Positions 49,080 through 62,095 of a stretch of DNA of 64,000 nucleotides are shown here, piece by piece. Below the pieces are notes generated by a model that did no database searches, was not told the origin of the DNA, and saw nothing but the letters and a program-made list of their open reading frames with translations. Source of the DNA: Sphagnum compactum (Eukaryota; Bryophyta; Sphagnopsida; Sphagnales); assembly GCA_965153455.1 (NCBI GenBank), contig OZ234498.1, positions 12,586,001-12,650,000 of the forward strand, read 5' to 3'. The translations under genes were made by a program, and so were the position numbers. How positions within the stretch are numbered: the stretch's first letter is position 1; every line of letters begins with the position of its first letter.

Positions 49080-49175
49080 ATAGCTGGTCTATAGCCAGAG
49101 GTGGCTAAATCTCTTTTTGGATGATTGCGAGTGCAGCAGCAACAGCACAAAATTTGGAAAAAGAAAAATAATTTG
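49080..49175 (+). repeat. Dispersed repeat family 2, diverged core
   Basis: GCCAGAGGTGGCTAAATCTC, then TTTTGGATGATTGCGAG and AGCACAAAATTTGGAAAAAG. A weak match to the family 2 core. Confidence 0.45.
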
Positions 49176-50506
49176 AAAAAAAATTAAAATTGTTCTGTGT
49201 TGCTTTTGTTACCTGCTTTCTTTACTTTATTTTCACATCATTTTTTTGGTTTTATTTTTTGTTGATTGTATTTGTTGCTTGGAAACAAACACATTACATA
49301 TTTTTCATAAATTCAAATTAAAAAAATATTAAAACACAGTTCAGGGTTTTTTTTTTTTGTTTTTTTTTTCTGGGTATTATTGTAAAGAACCACCAAAATT
49401 TTCACAGTATATATATATTCTTGTTTTTCTCATGAATAACCCTCTCACACAAGACGGTTACGACATCGTAATATCCCGCTGACATTACGAATTTTGTAAC
49501 CGTCCTGTTCTTTTTAATAAAAGGCACCGTGTTTCTTGTGAAGGGTCTACATTTAGACCTTTCTGGGATTTAATGCGGTAGTCACAAGGCCAAGTTCTGC
49601 TCCAGAAAATCCACAAAATATTTTACGGTTTTCTTTTTTTCCCCATAAAGTAGCAAAAAAATAGTCAAATTCACATCAGAAAAACAGAAAACTGTCTAAA
49701 GGGGAAAAAAAAAAAAAAACCGACCCAAAAGGAAACACCGGACGGACACATTGCTTTTTTTTTCGTAATTTTTTTTTTCCATTTTCTTTTTGGCCCAGGC
49801 AAGAAACACAAATTACTAATTTTTCATATGTAATTTAATTTTTATTTTCTCTTCTTTTTGGTGCATGCAAGAAACACGTCTCATATTTTTTAATTTAAAT
49901 TATATCTTTTTTTTCTTTTCTTTTTGGTTTTGTTAAAAACCGATTTTGTACCAACTGAACTTCGACCTGAGTTTTCTACAAACTGAATTTCGACCTGAAT
50001 TTCGACCTAAATTTCCCCCGCTGCCAAGAGTTTTCCAAGTAGGTAGTGAGAATTTTCCATTTAATTAATTTAGTAATTTTTTTTATAAGAGTAATAATTT
50101 TCAAATTGTTTTGGGGTGACGAATTTTGGCTACCTATTTTGCGAAACTGTTGTGAAAAAACACTTGAAAAAATAAAAGGAAGTTGTAGGTATCAAAATTT
50201 CAAAATTTTTTTTTCCAACCAAAAAAAAGCAACCTACATATGTACTAGGTAGGCGTTTTTTTTTTCTTTTTTTTTGATTTTTTAATTTTTTAGTTTTTCA
50301 ATTTGTGGGTTTTTATAGTTTGATGCATGGAAGAGGCAATTTTTTCCAGGGTTTTTTTTTTTTTTTTTTTCATTCAGGTTTTTTATATGCAAAATTTGAC
50401 GACTCCTGTTCACAAAAATAGCAAAAAGTAGTCGAATTATAATAAGTATTATTCTATGTAATTCAAAAATTGAGTCACAAAAATAGACACAATGCGAGAC
50501 ACATAG
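49176..50506. other. T-rich intergenic DNA, no gene seen
   Basis: Dominated by poly(T) and poly(A) runs. GGCACCGTGTTTCTTG and neighbouring text at 49524-49540 are not part of a recognised gene. ACTGAATTTCGACCTGA-like text is repeated at about 49957-50005. Confidence 0.5.
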
Positions 50507-50556
50507 TGAGAGAGAGAGAGAGAGAGAGAGAAAGAAAGAAAGAGAGAGAGAGAGAG

Positions 50557-50594
<38 letters not shown>
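50507..50594. repeat. (GA)n purine tract
   Basis: Eighty-eight bases of GA dinucleotides interrupted by GAAAGAAA, about 400 bases before the trehalase TATA-like site. Plant promoters often carry GA tracts bound by BPC-type GAGA factors. A regulatory role here is only inferred. Confidence 0.93.
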
Positions 50595-50595
<1 letters not shown>

Positions 50596-50952
50596 AGAAC
50601 AAGACAGACAAGACAGTTGAAGGAACCGACCCAGAAGCAAAACAAAAATTGGGGATTACAACAAGGCAAATTGGGTTCAAGGAATTGATGGAAACAAGCT
50701 GAACAAGAGTCCAGAAAACGGGATTGATTGATTTCACAAATTTTTTTTTCATTTTTTGGTTGGGAAGCCCGTTTCTGAGGAGGAGGAGGAGGAAGAAGAG
50801 GAGGAAGAAGAAGAAGGAGAAGAAGGAGAAATCATTTTCATCATCGTGATCATGATCCTAGTAACTTAACACTGTGGGGATCCAGTTGAATGGGAACTGT
50901 TTGAAGGAAAATAAAGATTTGGTTTTCTATAGACTCTTTGCAACGAAATCTG

Positions 50953-50960
50953 TATAAATA
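50953..50960 (+). promoter_or_regulatory. Probable TATA box of the trehalase gene
   Basis: TATAAATA sits about 380 bases before the ATG and is followed by a GA/CT-rich stretch (50985-51090) typical of a plant 5' leader. A GAA/GAG-rich block at 50778-50831 lies just upstream. Confidence 0.45.
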
Positions 50961-51331
50961 AATTTGTGAGAGCTTCTTCTTCTGCTTCGGGGGAAAGACG
51001 TGGAACTGGCAGTCCAGAACCCAAATGAAGTGTTAGAGAGAGAGCGCAAGAGAGAGCTTGCTTGTTGGGTTTCTTGAGAGAGAGACACCAGCGTTTCGTG
51101 TCCCAGGGATCGGAACGGTTGTTGTTGTTGTTGTTGTTGGGATATTTATTTATTTTTGGTCTTGGAGATTTTTGGGGGCTCTATTGCTGCTGTTGGGTTG
51201 GTGCAGTTCTTGAGTGATTTGGGTGGTGCTTCGTTGCAGCAGATCATCCTACTACTAGTACTGAGGAAGAAGAAGAAGAAGAAGAAGATCAAGGCTTGAA
51301 GGTTTAAAGTATTTGGTGGAAACTAGGTGGG

Positions 51332-54300
51332 ATGGGTCAGCTTCCCAAGAGTTTTTTGGACACGAAGGCTTCATCGCCCGCTCAGCTTCTCCAACTGCTG
51401 ATCGACATACAAGCAGCGGCGCTCGCCTCGGTGGGAGGAGGCCCGGATTTTGATCCCAAATACTATGTGGACTTACCGCTGAAGTTCCCTGTGCAGAAGA
51501 CAGCTGAGGCATTCGCTTCATTGCCCCGTTTGCAGAGCGGCAAAGTCTCACCAGGTCTCTTGGGTTTCTTTCTGTCTTCTATTCTCTAAATCCATCCTGT
51601 TGTGGTGCAAGCTGCGGGATTAATTGCTCTGTTTGTCAAGAAGGTGTCACAGACAGACAGGTCTCACTGCTAGGAATTATTTGGAATTGGGTGGTGATCT
51701 CCAGAGTCAAAACTCATAAATCCCACATTTCGGAATCCTTGTTGGGTCATGTTTTGCCAGAAGTTTTATGAGTCAAGAACAACATAGGTCTGTTTGTTTG
51801 TTTGCTTGTGTGGTGATGTGATTTCCAGCACCTGACTAGACTGTGTGTTTGTTGAATGGGATGCAGATACATTGGAACGTTTCCTAGAGGAGTACTGTGA
51901 CATACCAGGGAGTGATCTGGTAGCCTGTACTCCTGTAGATTATGTGCCTGAGCCTTCCGGCTTCCTACCTGGTGTGCAAAACCCTGTGGCACGCAGATGG
52001 GCCTTGAAGGTTCATTCACTCTGGTTGCTTCTAGCTCGCCAAGTAGCAGACCGTGTGGAGAATGAACCCAACCAGCACACTCTGCTGCCTCTCAAACATC
52101 CCGTCATTGTGCCTGGGGAACGATTCCGAGAAGTCTACTACTGGGACAGCTACTGGATCATCCGGTAATCCGATAGTTTCCATTGCTGCTAAGTGCCTGT
52201 TGTCTTGCCTTACTGTGTTCTGAACGCATTTCCAATGTCTGTCATTTTTTAAGATCAATGCAAGGAAGCCAGTGCTTCCAGTGGGTTGAGTCAAGTGCTT
52301 AGGTGAAGCAACCGTTTCCTCTGTTGTCTTTGGCAATAGTGGGATTCTCTGTTTGTATGCATTGTTGTTGTTCATGACGTGCAAAGCCTACCGCACACAT
52401 TTTCTTGCAGGAGTAATAGCTGGAATTACTTCTTTTCATGATGAATTCCTCATAACTGTCTTGCATCATGCGGTTGATTCAAGGATTTGTTCTGACTGCT
52501 CATGTGATGCCTCATGTGCTTGAGCCAGGGGTCTACTTGTAAGTAAGATGTTGGACACAGCAAAAGGCATGGTGCAGAACTTGTTGACATTTACAAGGAC
52601 ACATGGGTTCATGGCAAACGGAGCTAGAACATACTACGAGAATCGCAGGTTAGAAATCACCTTACTCAGGTTTTTTTGCAGAGCTTTCAGCCTAATCACC
52701 TAATGTATGCACTTGTTGGGACCTCTGGACATGGTGAAATTATGAAAGTTTGATCTTGTGCTCACTCACTCACACACAAAGGGTCTCTAAGAACAGGCAT
52801 TTGTGGGAATTGTTGTGGTGGGTGTGTGTGTTGATCAAGTAAGCCAGCCTCCACTTCTGAGCATGATGGTACGTGCAGTCCATTCTGAATCAGCTGACCT
52901 TACCCTCGTGGAACAGGCACTGCCAGTTCTTTTTAAGGAGCACAACTTTTGGACAACAGGTACCTAAATTATGTTATCAAAATTGAGAACCAGACCCACC
53001 CATAGCCCAGGTTTTCTGATATTTGACAATACTGCAACAGTTGTGGAAAAATTTGTGTTGATGGACTAGAAACATGATGCCTTTTGTCACTTTATTTGAT
53101 CAACAGTTCTTGTGTGATGAGTGCAGAGCCTCATGAAGTAGTGATACAGGACAGTCAAAAGAACAAGCACCGACTGAGCCGCTATTATGCCCATTGGAAC
53201 ACCCCACGACCTGAGTCTTGTACAATTGTAAGCTAAATTTCAAGTGTCTTTTCATGTCTTGATCTAGTCTCTCCAAGCTATTGAGCCCTTTTCAGCTGAG
53301 CAAATAGGCTTTTTGTGTTAAGAAGAACTGGGTTCTAGACCTTGGTTTTGCTTGATGGTTCTATGACATGCCATACAATGGCCACCAATTCAGAATTTTT
53401 TTCTGTGCCTCACATTCACACTTCCAGCAATTTGTGGGAACTCTATTAGAAAAGATTTGGACATGGAGGCTTCTGTGGTAGTCACTTATATAGGTGGGCT
53501 GTTTTCAGGATAAGGCAATCGCAAAGGGATTGAGTAAGAGGCAGCAAGCAGAGCTATATCACAATATAGCAACTGCTGCTGAGTCTGGCTGGGACTTCAG
53601 TTCACGCTGGATGGAGTAAGTTAATATCTTCAATGGGCTATTTTGTTTGTTTCTGAATTCTGCTGAGAATTTAGTGAGAAAAATGGTTCACAAATCTTGG
53701 TACTTTTTGTTTTCATGCTCAACTACTGACTGCATTGTTCCAAATGGGTTGCATTCTGGATTTACAGGGACCACCAAAATCTAATCACTCTGCGTACATC
53801 TGCGATTATCCCAGTGGATTTAAATGCTTTCCTTCTTCAGGTATGTCATGCAGGCCCAGTTGTTTCCATTGTAAAGATGGGAGAAGAAAAGACTAGACGA
53901 GTAGGACAAAGGATGTTATGCTAACAACAAGCACACAGTTGCAAAAGGGGTTTTGCTTTAGACAGAGGAAGAGTATATACTGTTGTACATGCATGAGCAC
54001 AAGTTGCAATTGTCTTCATTTTGACTAGTTTGTGCACCCTTTGCAGACGGAGCTGGACATAGCATTTTTAGCAAGAGTTGCTGGTGACCATGCAGCAGAA
54101 AGACACTACACTAAAGCTGCTAATGCTCGGAGATTGGCCATCAATTCTATCCTTTGGAATGAGGAGATGGGTCAATGGTTTGACTATTGGCTCCCTTTGA
54201 ACAATTCTGAAGTCCAATCTGTTGACATGCAAAAGGTGAGATTTATTTATTTTCCTTAACAAGGAGGCTTCAATAGTCAGAGATGTAGTACCCTTTAGTG

Positions 54301-55602
54301 ATGAATAATCTAGATTTCTGAATGCTGTCATCTGCTTTGACAACTGGTAGTCTGATTTGATCTTTGTGTTGGCAGGTGGTTTATGACTTGGGGAGTGGCA
54401 GATTGAATTTGGAGTCCTATGCTTCCAATTTTGTCCCTCTCTGGTGTGGGATGTTGCCACCAGGTCAGTCTCTCTCTCTCCAAAGTCATGTGTATGGCTT
54501 AGGGCTAGACTTTCTCTAAACTTTGCCAATGTTGCTGTGTATCTTTTACTTGTCTAACAGGCAAAAGTTGTACATATTAGCTGGAAAACTGGAAATCAGA
54601 AAATTCTTTTGTATGCTGTTGAATCTTCCAGATGACCTAATACTTGTGCTGAGAGTTGGGTTCCAGAAATGACTTAAGAAATGATGGTATCCTTGGGGAT
54701 TTGCTAGGCAGTTGGGACATGTTGAAGGAACAATTTTCTTTCTAGAAACCCTGTGTTCTTCTGGGGTGATGCATCTTAAAGGAAGCTATGTGTGCGCAGG
54801 AGATGCCAAGGGAGAAAAGGTGCTGAGGGCACTCAGCAATTCTGGACTACTGCATCCAGGAGGCATAGCTACTTCTGTTAGAGAAACAGGGCAGCAATGG
54901 TTTGTACCTGTACTTAATATTCTCAATGACTACATCCCAGGGAAAGAAAGGAACTAGTTTGAAGTCAGTCATAGACAAAAAGTTCAACCCAATGCCAGAA
55001 AAGAATGAATAATGTGGCAATGATGGTTTTTGTATGGACCAGGGACTTTCCAAATGCTTGGGCTCCACTGCAGCACATGATAATAGAAGGACTTGCCACA
55101 TTGAACTCCGAAAAAGCCAACAAGTTGGCACAGGATATTTCAAGGCGTTGGCTGAAGTCCAATTATCTGGCGTTTGAGAGGACTGGCCGTATGGTTGAAA
55201 AATACGATGTCAGGTCTTCTGGAAAGATTGGTGGCGGAGGGGAATACGAAACTCAGGTAAGATCACTTGTGGTTTGTCTCCCGAATGAGTTTTATTGAAT
55301 TATCTCCTCCACCCATCAAGTTGAGGACTCTACGTCTCAACTTTGTCCATTTTGCGCTGTAGATTTATTGCCAGATGTTTTGGAGTTCCACATGGGATAT
55401 TAGTGTTTCTACTATTATGAACCAGAATATGATTCCTGCTGATTTTGTAAAACTGAATTTCTGTTGGGTTTTGTGATCACTCTTGCAGACTGGATTTGGT
55501 TGGACTAATGGCGTTGCATTGGCTCTACTTCATGACTATGGCTGGGCAGAAAATCAACCAATTACTTCCACTTACAATTTGATTCCCTGGTTCCCTACTT
55601 AG
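51332..55602 (+). CDS. Trehalase (alpha,alpha-trehalose glucohydrolase), GH37
   Basis: Splits trehalose into two glucoses. Twelve exons: 51332-51554, 51867-52164, 52529-52648, 52844-52959, 53127-53227, 53509-53615, 53768-53840, 54047-54235, 54376-54463, 54800-54899, 55043-55256 and 55489-55602. All phases agree, giving 580 residues, a normal length for plant trehalase. Signature 1 is PGERFREVYYWDSYW at 157-171 (the usual PGGRF has G changed to E). NRSQPPLLS is in exons 3-4. Signature 2, QWDFPNAWAP, spans exons 10-11 at 471-480. The Gly-rich GGGGEYETQTGFGWTNGV motif spans exons 11-12. No signal peptide or membrane anchor is visible at MGQLPKSFLD, unlike the N-terminal anchor of Arabidopsis TRE1, so the model predicts a soluble protein unless an upstream exon exists. 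The first ATG after a GA-rich leader was chosen as start. Confidence 0.95.
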
Positions 55603-57283
55603 ATTCACATGCACACAGAGCTCGTAAATTAGCTCATTCACATGCACTGATCCATGAGCAGATCTGGCCTTCAGCCACTGTTGGGTCAGAGATCTCCTGT
55701 TCAACTGAAAAGCTTCAGTTGTCTCTAAGATCATGCAAATCTTACTCCCTGAAAATTGAATCACAAGAGTGGGGGTGGTCAATAAACTACTGATCTTTGA
55801 GGCTCCTCACTTGCTCAAGCAGGTAGTGATAGCAGCAGGTAATTATTTTTGACCAGAGAACTAAGTTCTCAGGTGTCAAAATTTCAGGACTCAAAAGTGG
55901 GTGGTGCTTCAGGAAAGCTGCAACTTTGATTTGTCGAGAATCAAAGTCAATGTAGTCGTAGCAGTTAAAAGACTTGGAGGATAGATGGTGAAAAATTACT
56001 CAAAGACACATACTTGAATTGATGATCTCCAGAAACATTCCCATTTCATCAACAAATGGATTCTCCTGACAACATTTGTTGCTACAAAGACCCCCTGTGT
56101 ATCTTTAGAATGAGCTGTTGCAGCAGCAACCATCATATTACAAACATCTCTACTTGAAAAAAAACTAGTCCTGTAAACTCCCTAAAATGTACCAGTGCAG
56201 AATGAGTTGCACTACAACTATTGAACAAAAATATGAATCATTCATGACAATTGTTCAAGCAAACCTTTTTTCAGCTCTTGTAACAAAGTAACCTGACTTC
56301 TACTTGAGAACCTCCAATACCCTTCTTTGCTCAGTAAACCAGGATCGTATCTTAAGTATGTTCAGTTTAGTGGAAAACCACTAAGGCCTTTTGGTTACAT
56401 TTGGGATTGAAAAGATTGCTCCCCTTTCCCCATAATGGAGCATGGTCAGATTCTTGTGATCCTTCAAGACAGTTATTTTTCGGTTGGAAAAAGCTCCAGA
56501 ATTTTCCCACAACAATATTATAGCTTAATCCCAATGCAAGCCTCTTTGAAACCTTTTAGCTCAGAACACTTTGATGCTCACATTTTGTTTCATGATCAGT
56601 ATACCTGGTATACATGGGTATCATCACTCTTTGACACAAAAGGTGGCAAACAACATAATTCCTCAAAGTTTCATCTATTTGGTTGATTGTTGTTGCAGAA
56701 GAAATACTTTTCCGAGCGTGTGCTAAAAGCCCACGTTGAAGCTTAATTTTTTTCCTTGCTTCAGTCAAATTGAGTGTCTGTTTCTTAAAATGACACAAGC
56801 AGAGAGTAGTAGGCTGTTTGTGGCAAATGGGTGGCAAGTCCAAAAGGTTCACACCATGCAGGTGTATTAATCAAAAGAGCGCAAGTCCAACTTGCAGCAA
56901 GGCAGAGAACTTCATGTGCATGTCGACAATATGATTTTGAAATAGAAAGGTGAAATTTGGAGAAATGGATTGCACCAAAGATGGTGATGCACTGGGCATA
57001 TAATAATGCACAGGACTTTCTTTCACTCATGAACATCAGACTTTGCTGTTCTGTTGGAAATTCCACATTTGCAACTTCATAAGAGATTCTTGGTATTCAC
57101 AATATGTTCTCAAGAAGATCATTCTAATGTTTCTGTACAATGAATGGCTGAAAGCTCTCTCTCTCTTTAGACAAATTTGTTCCGAATGTGAGTGAAAAAA
57201 AGTTCAGACACACAGGTAAAAAATATTGCAACATTGTGATCAGGCACATATCTATTAAATGCAGGTATATCATCTGTCCAACA
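55603..57283. other. Trehalase-glyoxalase intergenic spacer
   Basis: Holds the trehalase 3' end and the glyoxalase promoter and leader. A CTCTCTCTC tract lies at 57156-57167. The open frames (56435-56686 and 56556-56852 minus) overlap on opposite strands and have no motif. Confidence 0.5.
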
Positions 57284-60200
57284 ATGTCTCAGCTAGCCTC
57301 AGCATCCAGCACCTCGGAAGAGCTCAAAAAATGGCCCAGGCTTGATAAACGCCGGTTGCTTCATATTGTCTATCGTGTTGTTGACCTTGAAAAGACTATG
57401 GAGTATGGACTTGTTTCTATTGCCACCAAGCTCTTCCCAACCTCTGCAAAAATCATGAACCAACTGGACAACTAAATTAGTTGGAAATTGGTGTGAACTG
57501 TTAGTTTACATCCCATTGCTAAAAGGAGTCTTTTGCTTTTGATGGCATGATTGTTACTGGAAAATTCTTAAGCTGCAAATTTTATGATGTCAAGAAATTT
57601 ATTCTAACAAGTTGTGAAAATGTTGTTGGAAATTTGTCATCTCCTGGGGCATGTATGACATGCAGTTTCTATGTAAAGTGCTTGGGGATGACACTTCTGA
57701 GGAGGCGAGATTGTCCAGATGAAAAATACACAAATGCATTTCTTGGGTATGGAGCTGAGGACTCACATTGTGTGATTGAACTGACGCTGAGTGAGTTTCT
57801 TTCCTCCCCACAGAAGATGCTTAGACAATACACTATTAGCACTTGATTCAGCAAAATCAAGATAGGAGTCTTGAAACTTGAGCTGTGGGGAAGCATCCTC
57901 GAGAGTTAGATGGCCTCACCTATGCTCAAATTCCAAGTTTCATACTCCTCCAAAGGGCAACAGTTTTCACTGAGGACAAACATTTTGACACCCTGCAATT
58001 AAATCAACTGAATCTTTTGGGTGTAGTCTTGCCTTTCCAAGCTACAAACTATAGGATACATGTTGTTCCTGGATATTTGAAATAATATTCACCCTTGATA
58101 ACCATTAATCACATTCCGTCACATTAGCTTGAATTGGCCAGCCCACCGCATTCTAAGCAAGCAATCAAATGGGCAGGCGCGGGTCATTTTATTATGAATT
58201 GAACCATTACACCTTTCAAAATCACTTGCAGCCTTTGAATTTGTGGAGAGTATATAGAATTGCAGACTAAAAGTTGACAAATCTGACAACCCATTCTTCA
58301 AGATGAGTTGAGCAAAACCTGCACTTGCAGAATTGACCATGCAACAACTACCCTAGGATCAAATCAAACCTCAAAGACAGCCCTAGACCATTGTAACCCA
58401 GAGGAATCTTCATTTGCTAAGACTTTGAAGCAAATTCTTTGTTCTAAAGTACTTGCTATCCAAACCTAGTTTGTATTGTCAAAGGTGCTAGAACTTGCCC
58501 AAAATCTTACCTTTGGTTGGGTCTGCATTCTAAACCTCAACAACCCACAGTTGTTCTTGCCAGATTATGGGTGGGATAAGTACCAAATAGGGACGGGTTT
58601 TGGTCACATCGGGATTGCTGTGCCAAATGTAAGTTTCTCATTTGTCTCCTTTTGTCACCTGCAATGCTTGTGTATTTAAGAATGATATTCTGGATAAGAT
58701 ATTCTCTTCTCTTCTCTTGTTTACTAAATTGATTTCTCCCAAAAAAAGTTTTAAAACTTGCAATGAGTCTTGCAATGAGTGAGTTCAAGGATTTCATGAT
58801 CTAATATGGCATTTTGCGTTTTGAACAGGTACAGAAGGTTTTGGATCTTATCAAATCCAAGGGTGGTAAAGTGGCAGCTCCAGTAAAAGTTGGCACTGTT
58901 GTCCATGCTTTTGTGGAAGATCCTACAGGTTACAAGTTCAAGCTTATTCAAAGAGCTCAACCTCGAGAACCATTTTGCCAAGTCAGTCTTAGAGTTGGGG
59001 ACATCGACCGCACAATCCTCTTCTACCAAGATGTAAGTGATTTCCATGTGATGAACTTTAATTCCAACTATTGAGTTTGTTGTGTAGTGGGTACCAGAAA
59101 ACACCAACAAACCTTTTAAAAGATTTTGAGAAATTTCAATGTTGTAGTTTTATGATAAATGTAGAAAATACCATAACCCATAGTTGAGCACTTGTCTTTT
59201 TCAATTTGAGCATGTTTCTTTTTCCATTGTAGGCATATGGGATGAAGCTGTTCGCAAGGAAAGACAACCCTGCCCAGAAGGTACTTTGAATCATGTCAAG
59301 TTCCCCATTCAAGCCAGCATAACCTGGTGTTCCAAAATATCCATTTTGTTGTATGATTTGGTATGTAAAACTATATATTAGAAAATACAGAGACATAATG
59401 GAAATTCATGAAGGATAACAGAGACATAGAGAAAGGACTGTGAAAGCGTAAAATTCATTCACTAATGGCATGTATAAATTCAGAAAGGCAGAGTTTGAGG
59501 ATTGCACTTGTATAGCTACATGGTTATGTGTTGCCAGAAAACATATGCGTACATGGGGTATGACGAGAGTGAAATGAGGACAACTGTCTTGGAATTTGAG
59601 TACAGCTATGGTGTTGAAGAATACGATCTTGGAACTGCATTTGCACAGGTTTTATTTACCACAGGATTCATTTGTCTTGTCAGTTCCTGAAATCAACTTG
59701 ACCCTTTGTGTTTTTGCCTACCATCTTCTTCCCCACAGAAACTGCGAATTGTCATTCTGCTTGGTAAATTACAAGTGCCAACTCTCATAGATGTCAAGGA
59801 ATTCTCAAACACACTCTTGCAGAAACAAAGAAAGATAGTTCCCCCCCCCCTTGAAGATGTGAACTAGAAATTTGTTTTTGAAATTATGTCGTATGTGAAC
59901 AGATTGCAATAGGCACAAATGATGTGTACAAGACTAGTGCTGCTGCACAACAAGCAGGTGCAAAAATTGTGAGAGAGGCTGGTCCACTACCAGGACTCGA
60001 CACAAAGATTGTCTCTTGCCTTGACCCTGATGGTTGGAAAACTGTAAGTAAATTATATGGTCAATATTTTCAATGCAGATTAATTGATTCACAGAAACTA
60101 CAACATGTTTCCCACCCTTGACATTTTCCATTCTAATATAGATCTTGACAAAATCTCTCTTTTCTGTTACTCCGAAATCACCCATCACAGGAAGTGACCA

Positions 60201-60620
60201 CGGATTTACTTCCAATCACTTTGATGTAATAATCAAAATTGTCTAGTTGATGTTTCTAATAAGGTTAGTGCACTAATCGAGGAGGCGGTGTTGTGATGTG
60301 GGTTTTGGAATATAAACTAGCAGTCTTCATAGCACAGAAAATGCTATCCAATAATGCTATCGTTCTTTTTGGATTGTTCAATTGCAATGCTTTTGAAGGA
60401 TATTAGTGAATATAATTGCAAAGATTTGATGTGCACATGGGAAGGTGGTTGAAATTTTCATTTCATCAATTTGGCATTTCATGTTGTGGAGTGTTTTTTT
60501 GTAATGATTTTTGGGTTGCAGGCGTTTGTAGACAATAGAGATTTTGAAAAAGAACTGGAACCTGCTGCATACAGCTACAGAGTCACTGCAATGCCAAATC
60601 TCAAACCTTTGAGGGGGTAA
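57284..60620 (+). CDS. Lactoylglutathione lyase (glyoxalase I), two VOC domains
   Basis: Converts the methylglyoxal-glutathione hemithioacetal to S-lactoylglutathione; cytosolic by its lack of targeting sequence. Exons: 57284-57402, 57666-57790, 58564-58628, 58829-59032, 59233-59280, 59538-59648, 59903-60043 and 60522-60620. Phases agree, giving 303 residues. The first VOC domain has LLHIVYRV (H27), YTNAFLGYGAEDSHCVIEL (E78) and FGHIGIAVPN (H96). The second has FCQVSLRV (Q154), VLEFEYSYG (E206) and FAQIAIGT (Q224), and ends DPDGWKT then AFVDN. In the E. coli and human enzymes a Glu follows the GYK motif (ELI). Here the matching place reads YKFKLIQR, with K141. That Glu is a metal ligand and catalytic base in the human enzyme, so activity is doubtful. 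The second domain has A272 at the equivalent site, as usual in plant fused enzymes, which lack a Glu there. Confidence 0.93.
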
Positions 60621-61834
60621 TTGAGACCAAATTTTCCACTAGGTGCCAATAATCCACTTGATTGGTGAGAAAGGCCTAAAAAATGTCTAGATGAGTTTTG
60701 TTAAGATGATTTTCCTCTAATGTTTAGCTCTGGATTTTGATTGAAAAAACCCAAGAAAGACTCAAATTATTATTCTGTACATTCGGTGCAACCAAATACT
60801 CATCTAAAAACGTGGGTTCATGAATACCTTGAAAAACTTTGTTTGCATATGCAATTTGTTTCAAGTCGATTAAAATGTAATACTTTTCCTTTTGTGCATA
60901 TATGTGTACTAATGACAATCAATACATGAATGACCCATTTTTGCCATCATCCAAAATGTCAAGTGTCAATTGGAGAGAGATACATGTTCAAAAGATGTTG
61001 TTAGCAGCTTCCAAGTGCTTCTGGATTTTGGATTTTCATCTTCTCTACTGGGGCAACAAAATACAGTTCAAGATTCAAGAGAACATGCAATTTTTTTGTC
61101 AAAGATGTGTGCTTGAGGGATTCGGGGATGCTAAATAACACCAGAACTTGAGTGATGGGGGACTAATAATTTGATGTTTCGAGTATTGTAAGGGGTTCTA
61201 AGAAAGGACATTACATTGGATTTTGTGTGTTTATATTCTCTAATTAGGACTTTGCGTAATGAAGTTTATAATGAAATTAAACCCAAGAGTGTTCAAGAAG
61301 GAAATCGATGCCAACTTGGTGATTGATTCTCCTAAGATGAGGAGGTCTTTATGCATGTGTAATGAACTTCCCTTGGGGAGTCCATATTTAAATCTTAAAC
61401 ATGTGGCTAATCCTACCCAAAGACAAAAAACATTTGATGTGCAATATGTGTGGGCTTGTGATGTCTTAGTTCACTTAATCTACCTTTGTGCAACAAAACC
61501 ATTTAAAGTATAGATTAAGATGGGTTTTGACCTACGAGAATTGTTTTAAATACATGATCCAAACTTGTTTTAACCTACATTTCTTGTTTCATAAAATGAA
61601 CTAAAACATCACAAGACCACACATGCACATCATATGGAAGTGGAAGGTTTGTTTCAGGTTAGGATCACACATACATTGAAGTGTAGGGTAAAACCCTAGG
61701 AGCATGCTTTAGCCTTTGTAATGAATTAAGCGAGCATGTGCAAGTGGGCACTCTCTTGTATAGAAGGAAATTATGAAAACATAATTTTCGTAATTTCCTA
61801 TTGTATAGTGAGTAGGGTTTTTTTTCTCCCTTTC
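60621..61834. other. Intergenic DNA, no gene seen
   Basis: Follows the glyoxalase gene and becomes AT-rich. The + frame at 61259-61513 has no known domain. Nothing else is recognised. Confidence 0.5.
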
Positions 61835-62095
61835 TTTTTCAATTTTGTGATGTTGCTCAAGTGGCGGTCATCCATAAGAAGATTTAACCAAATTTGGCAA
61901 TAAGAACATATGAAAGTTTTAAAATCTAATATCCTTCTATATTATTGGCTACCTATTAAAACTTAGTATAGAATTTGGCAATTTTTTTAAATAGAATTTC
62001 TTGAATATTCAGTGAATGAAAAACTCTAAAAATGTAAAAGTTTGCCAATTTACAAAAAAAAAAAGCAATTTGGCAAAATTTCATCCAAAAAACAC
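61835..62095 (-). repeat. Dispersed repeat family 2, full minus copy
   Basis: The reverse complement matches 30000-30240 over most of its length, including GCAAACTTTTACATTTTTAG, ATTCTATACTAAGTT, GGTAGCCAATAATATAGAAG, GCCAAATTTGGTTAAATCTT, GGATGACCGCCACTTGAG and CATCACAAAATTGAAAAAG. Confidence 0.72.

Noticed and set aside
50282-50752. Minus-strand frame rich in Leu and Ser, and + frame of Glu-Arg repeats
   Set aside because: Direct translations of the (GA)n tract, without any coding signal outside it.
57791-58563. Possible extra coding exons in glyoxalase intron 2
   Set aside because: Exons 2 and 3 join in phase to give VIELTL-NYGWDK, which matches the family with nothing missing, so the sequence between is intron.
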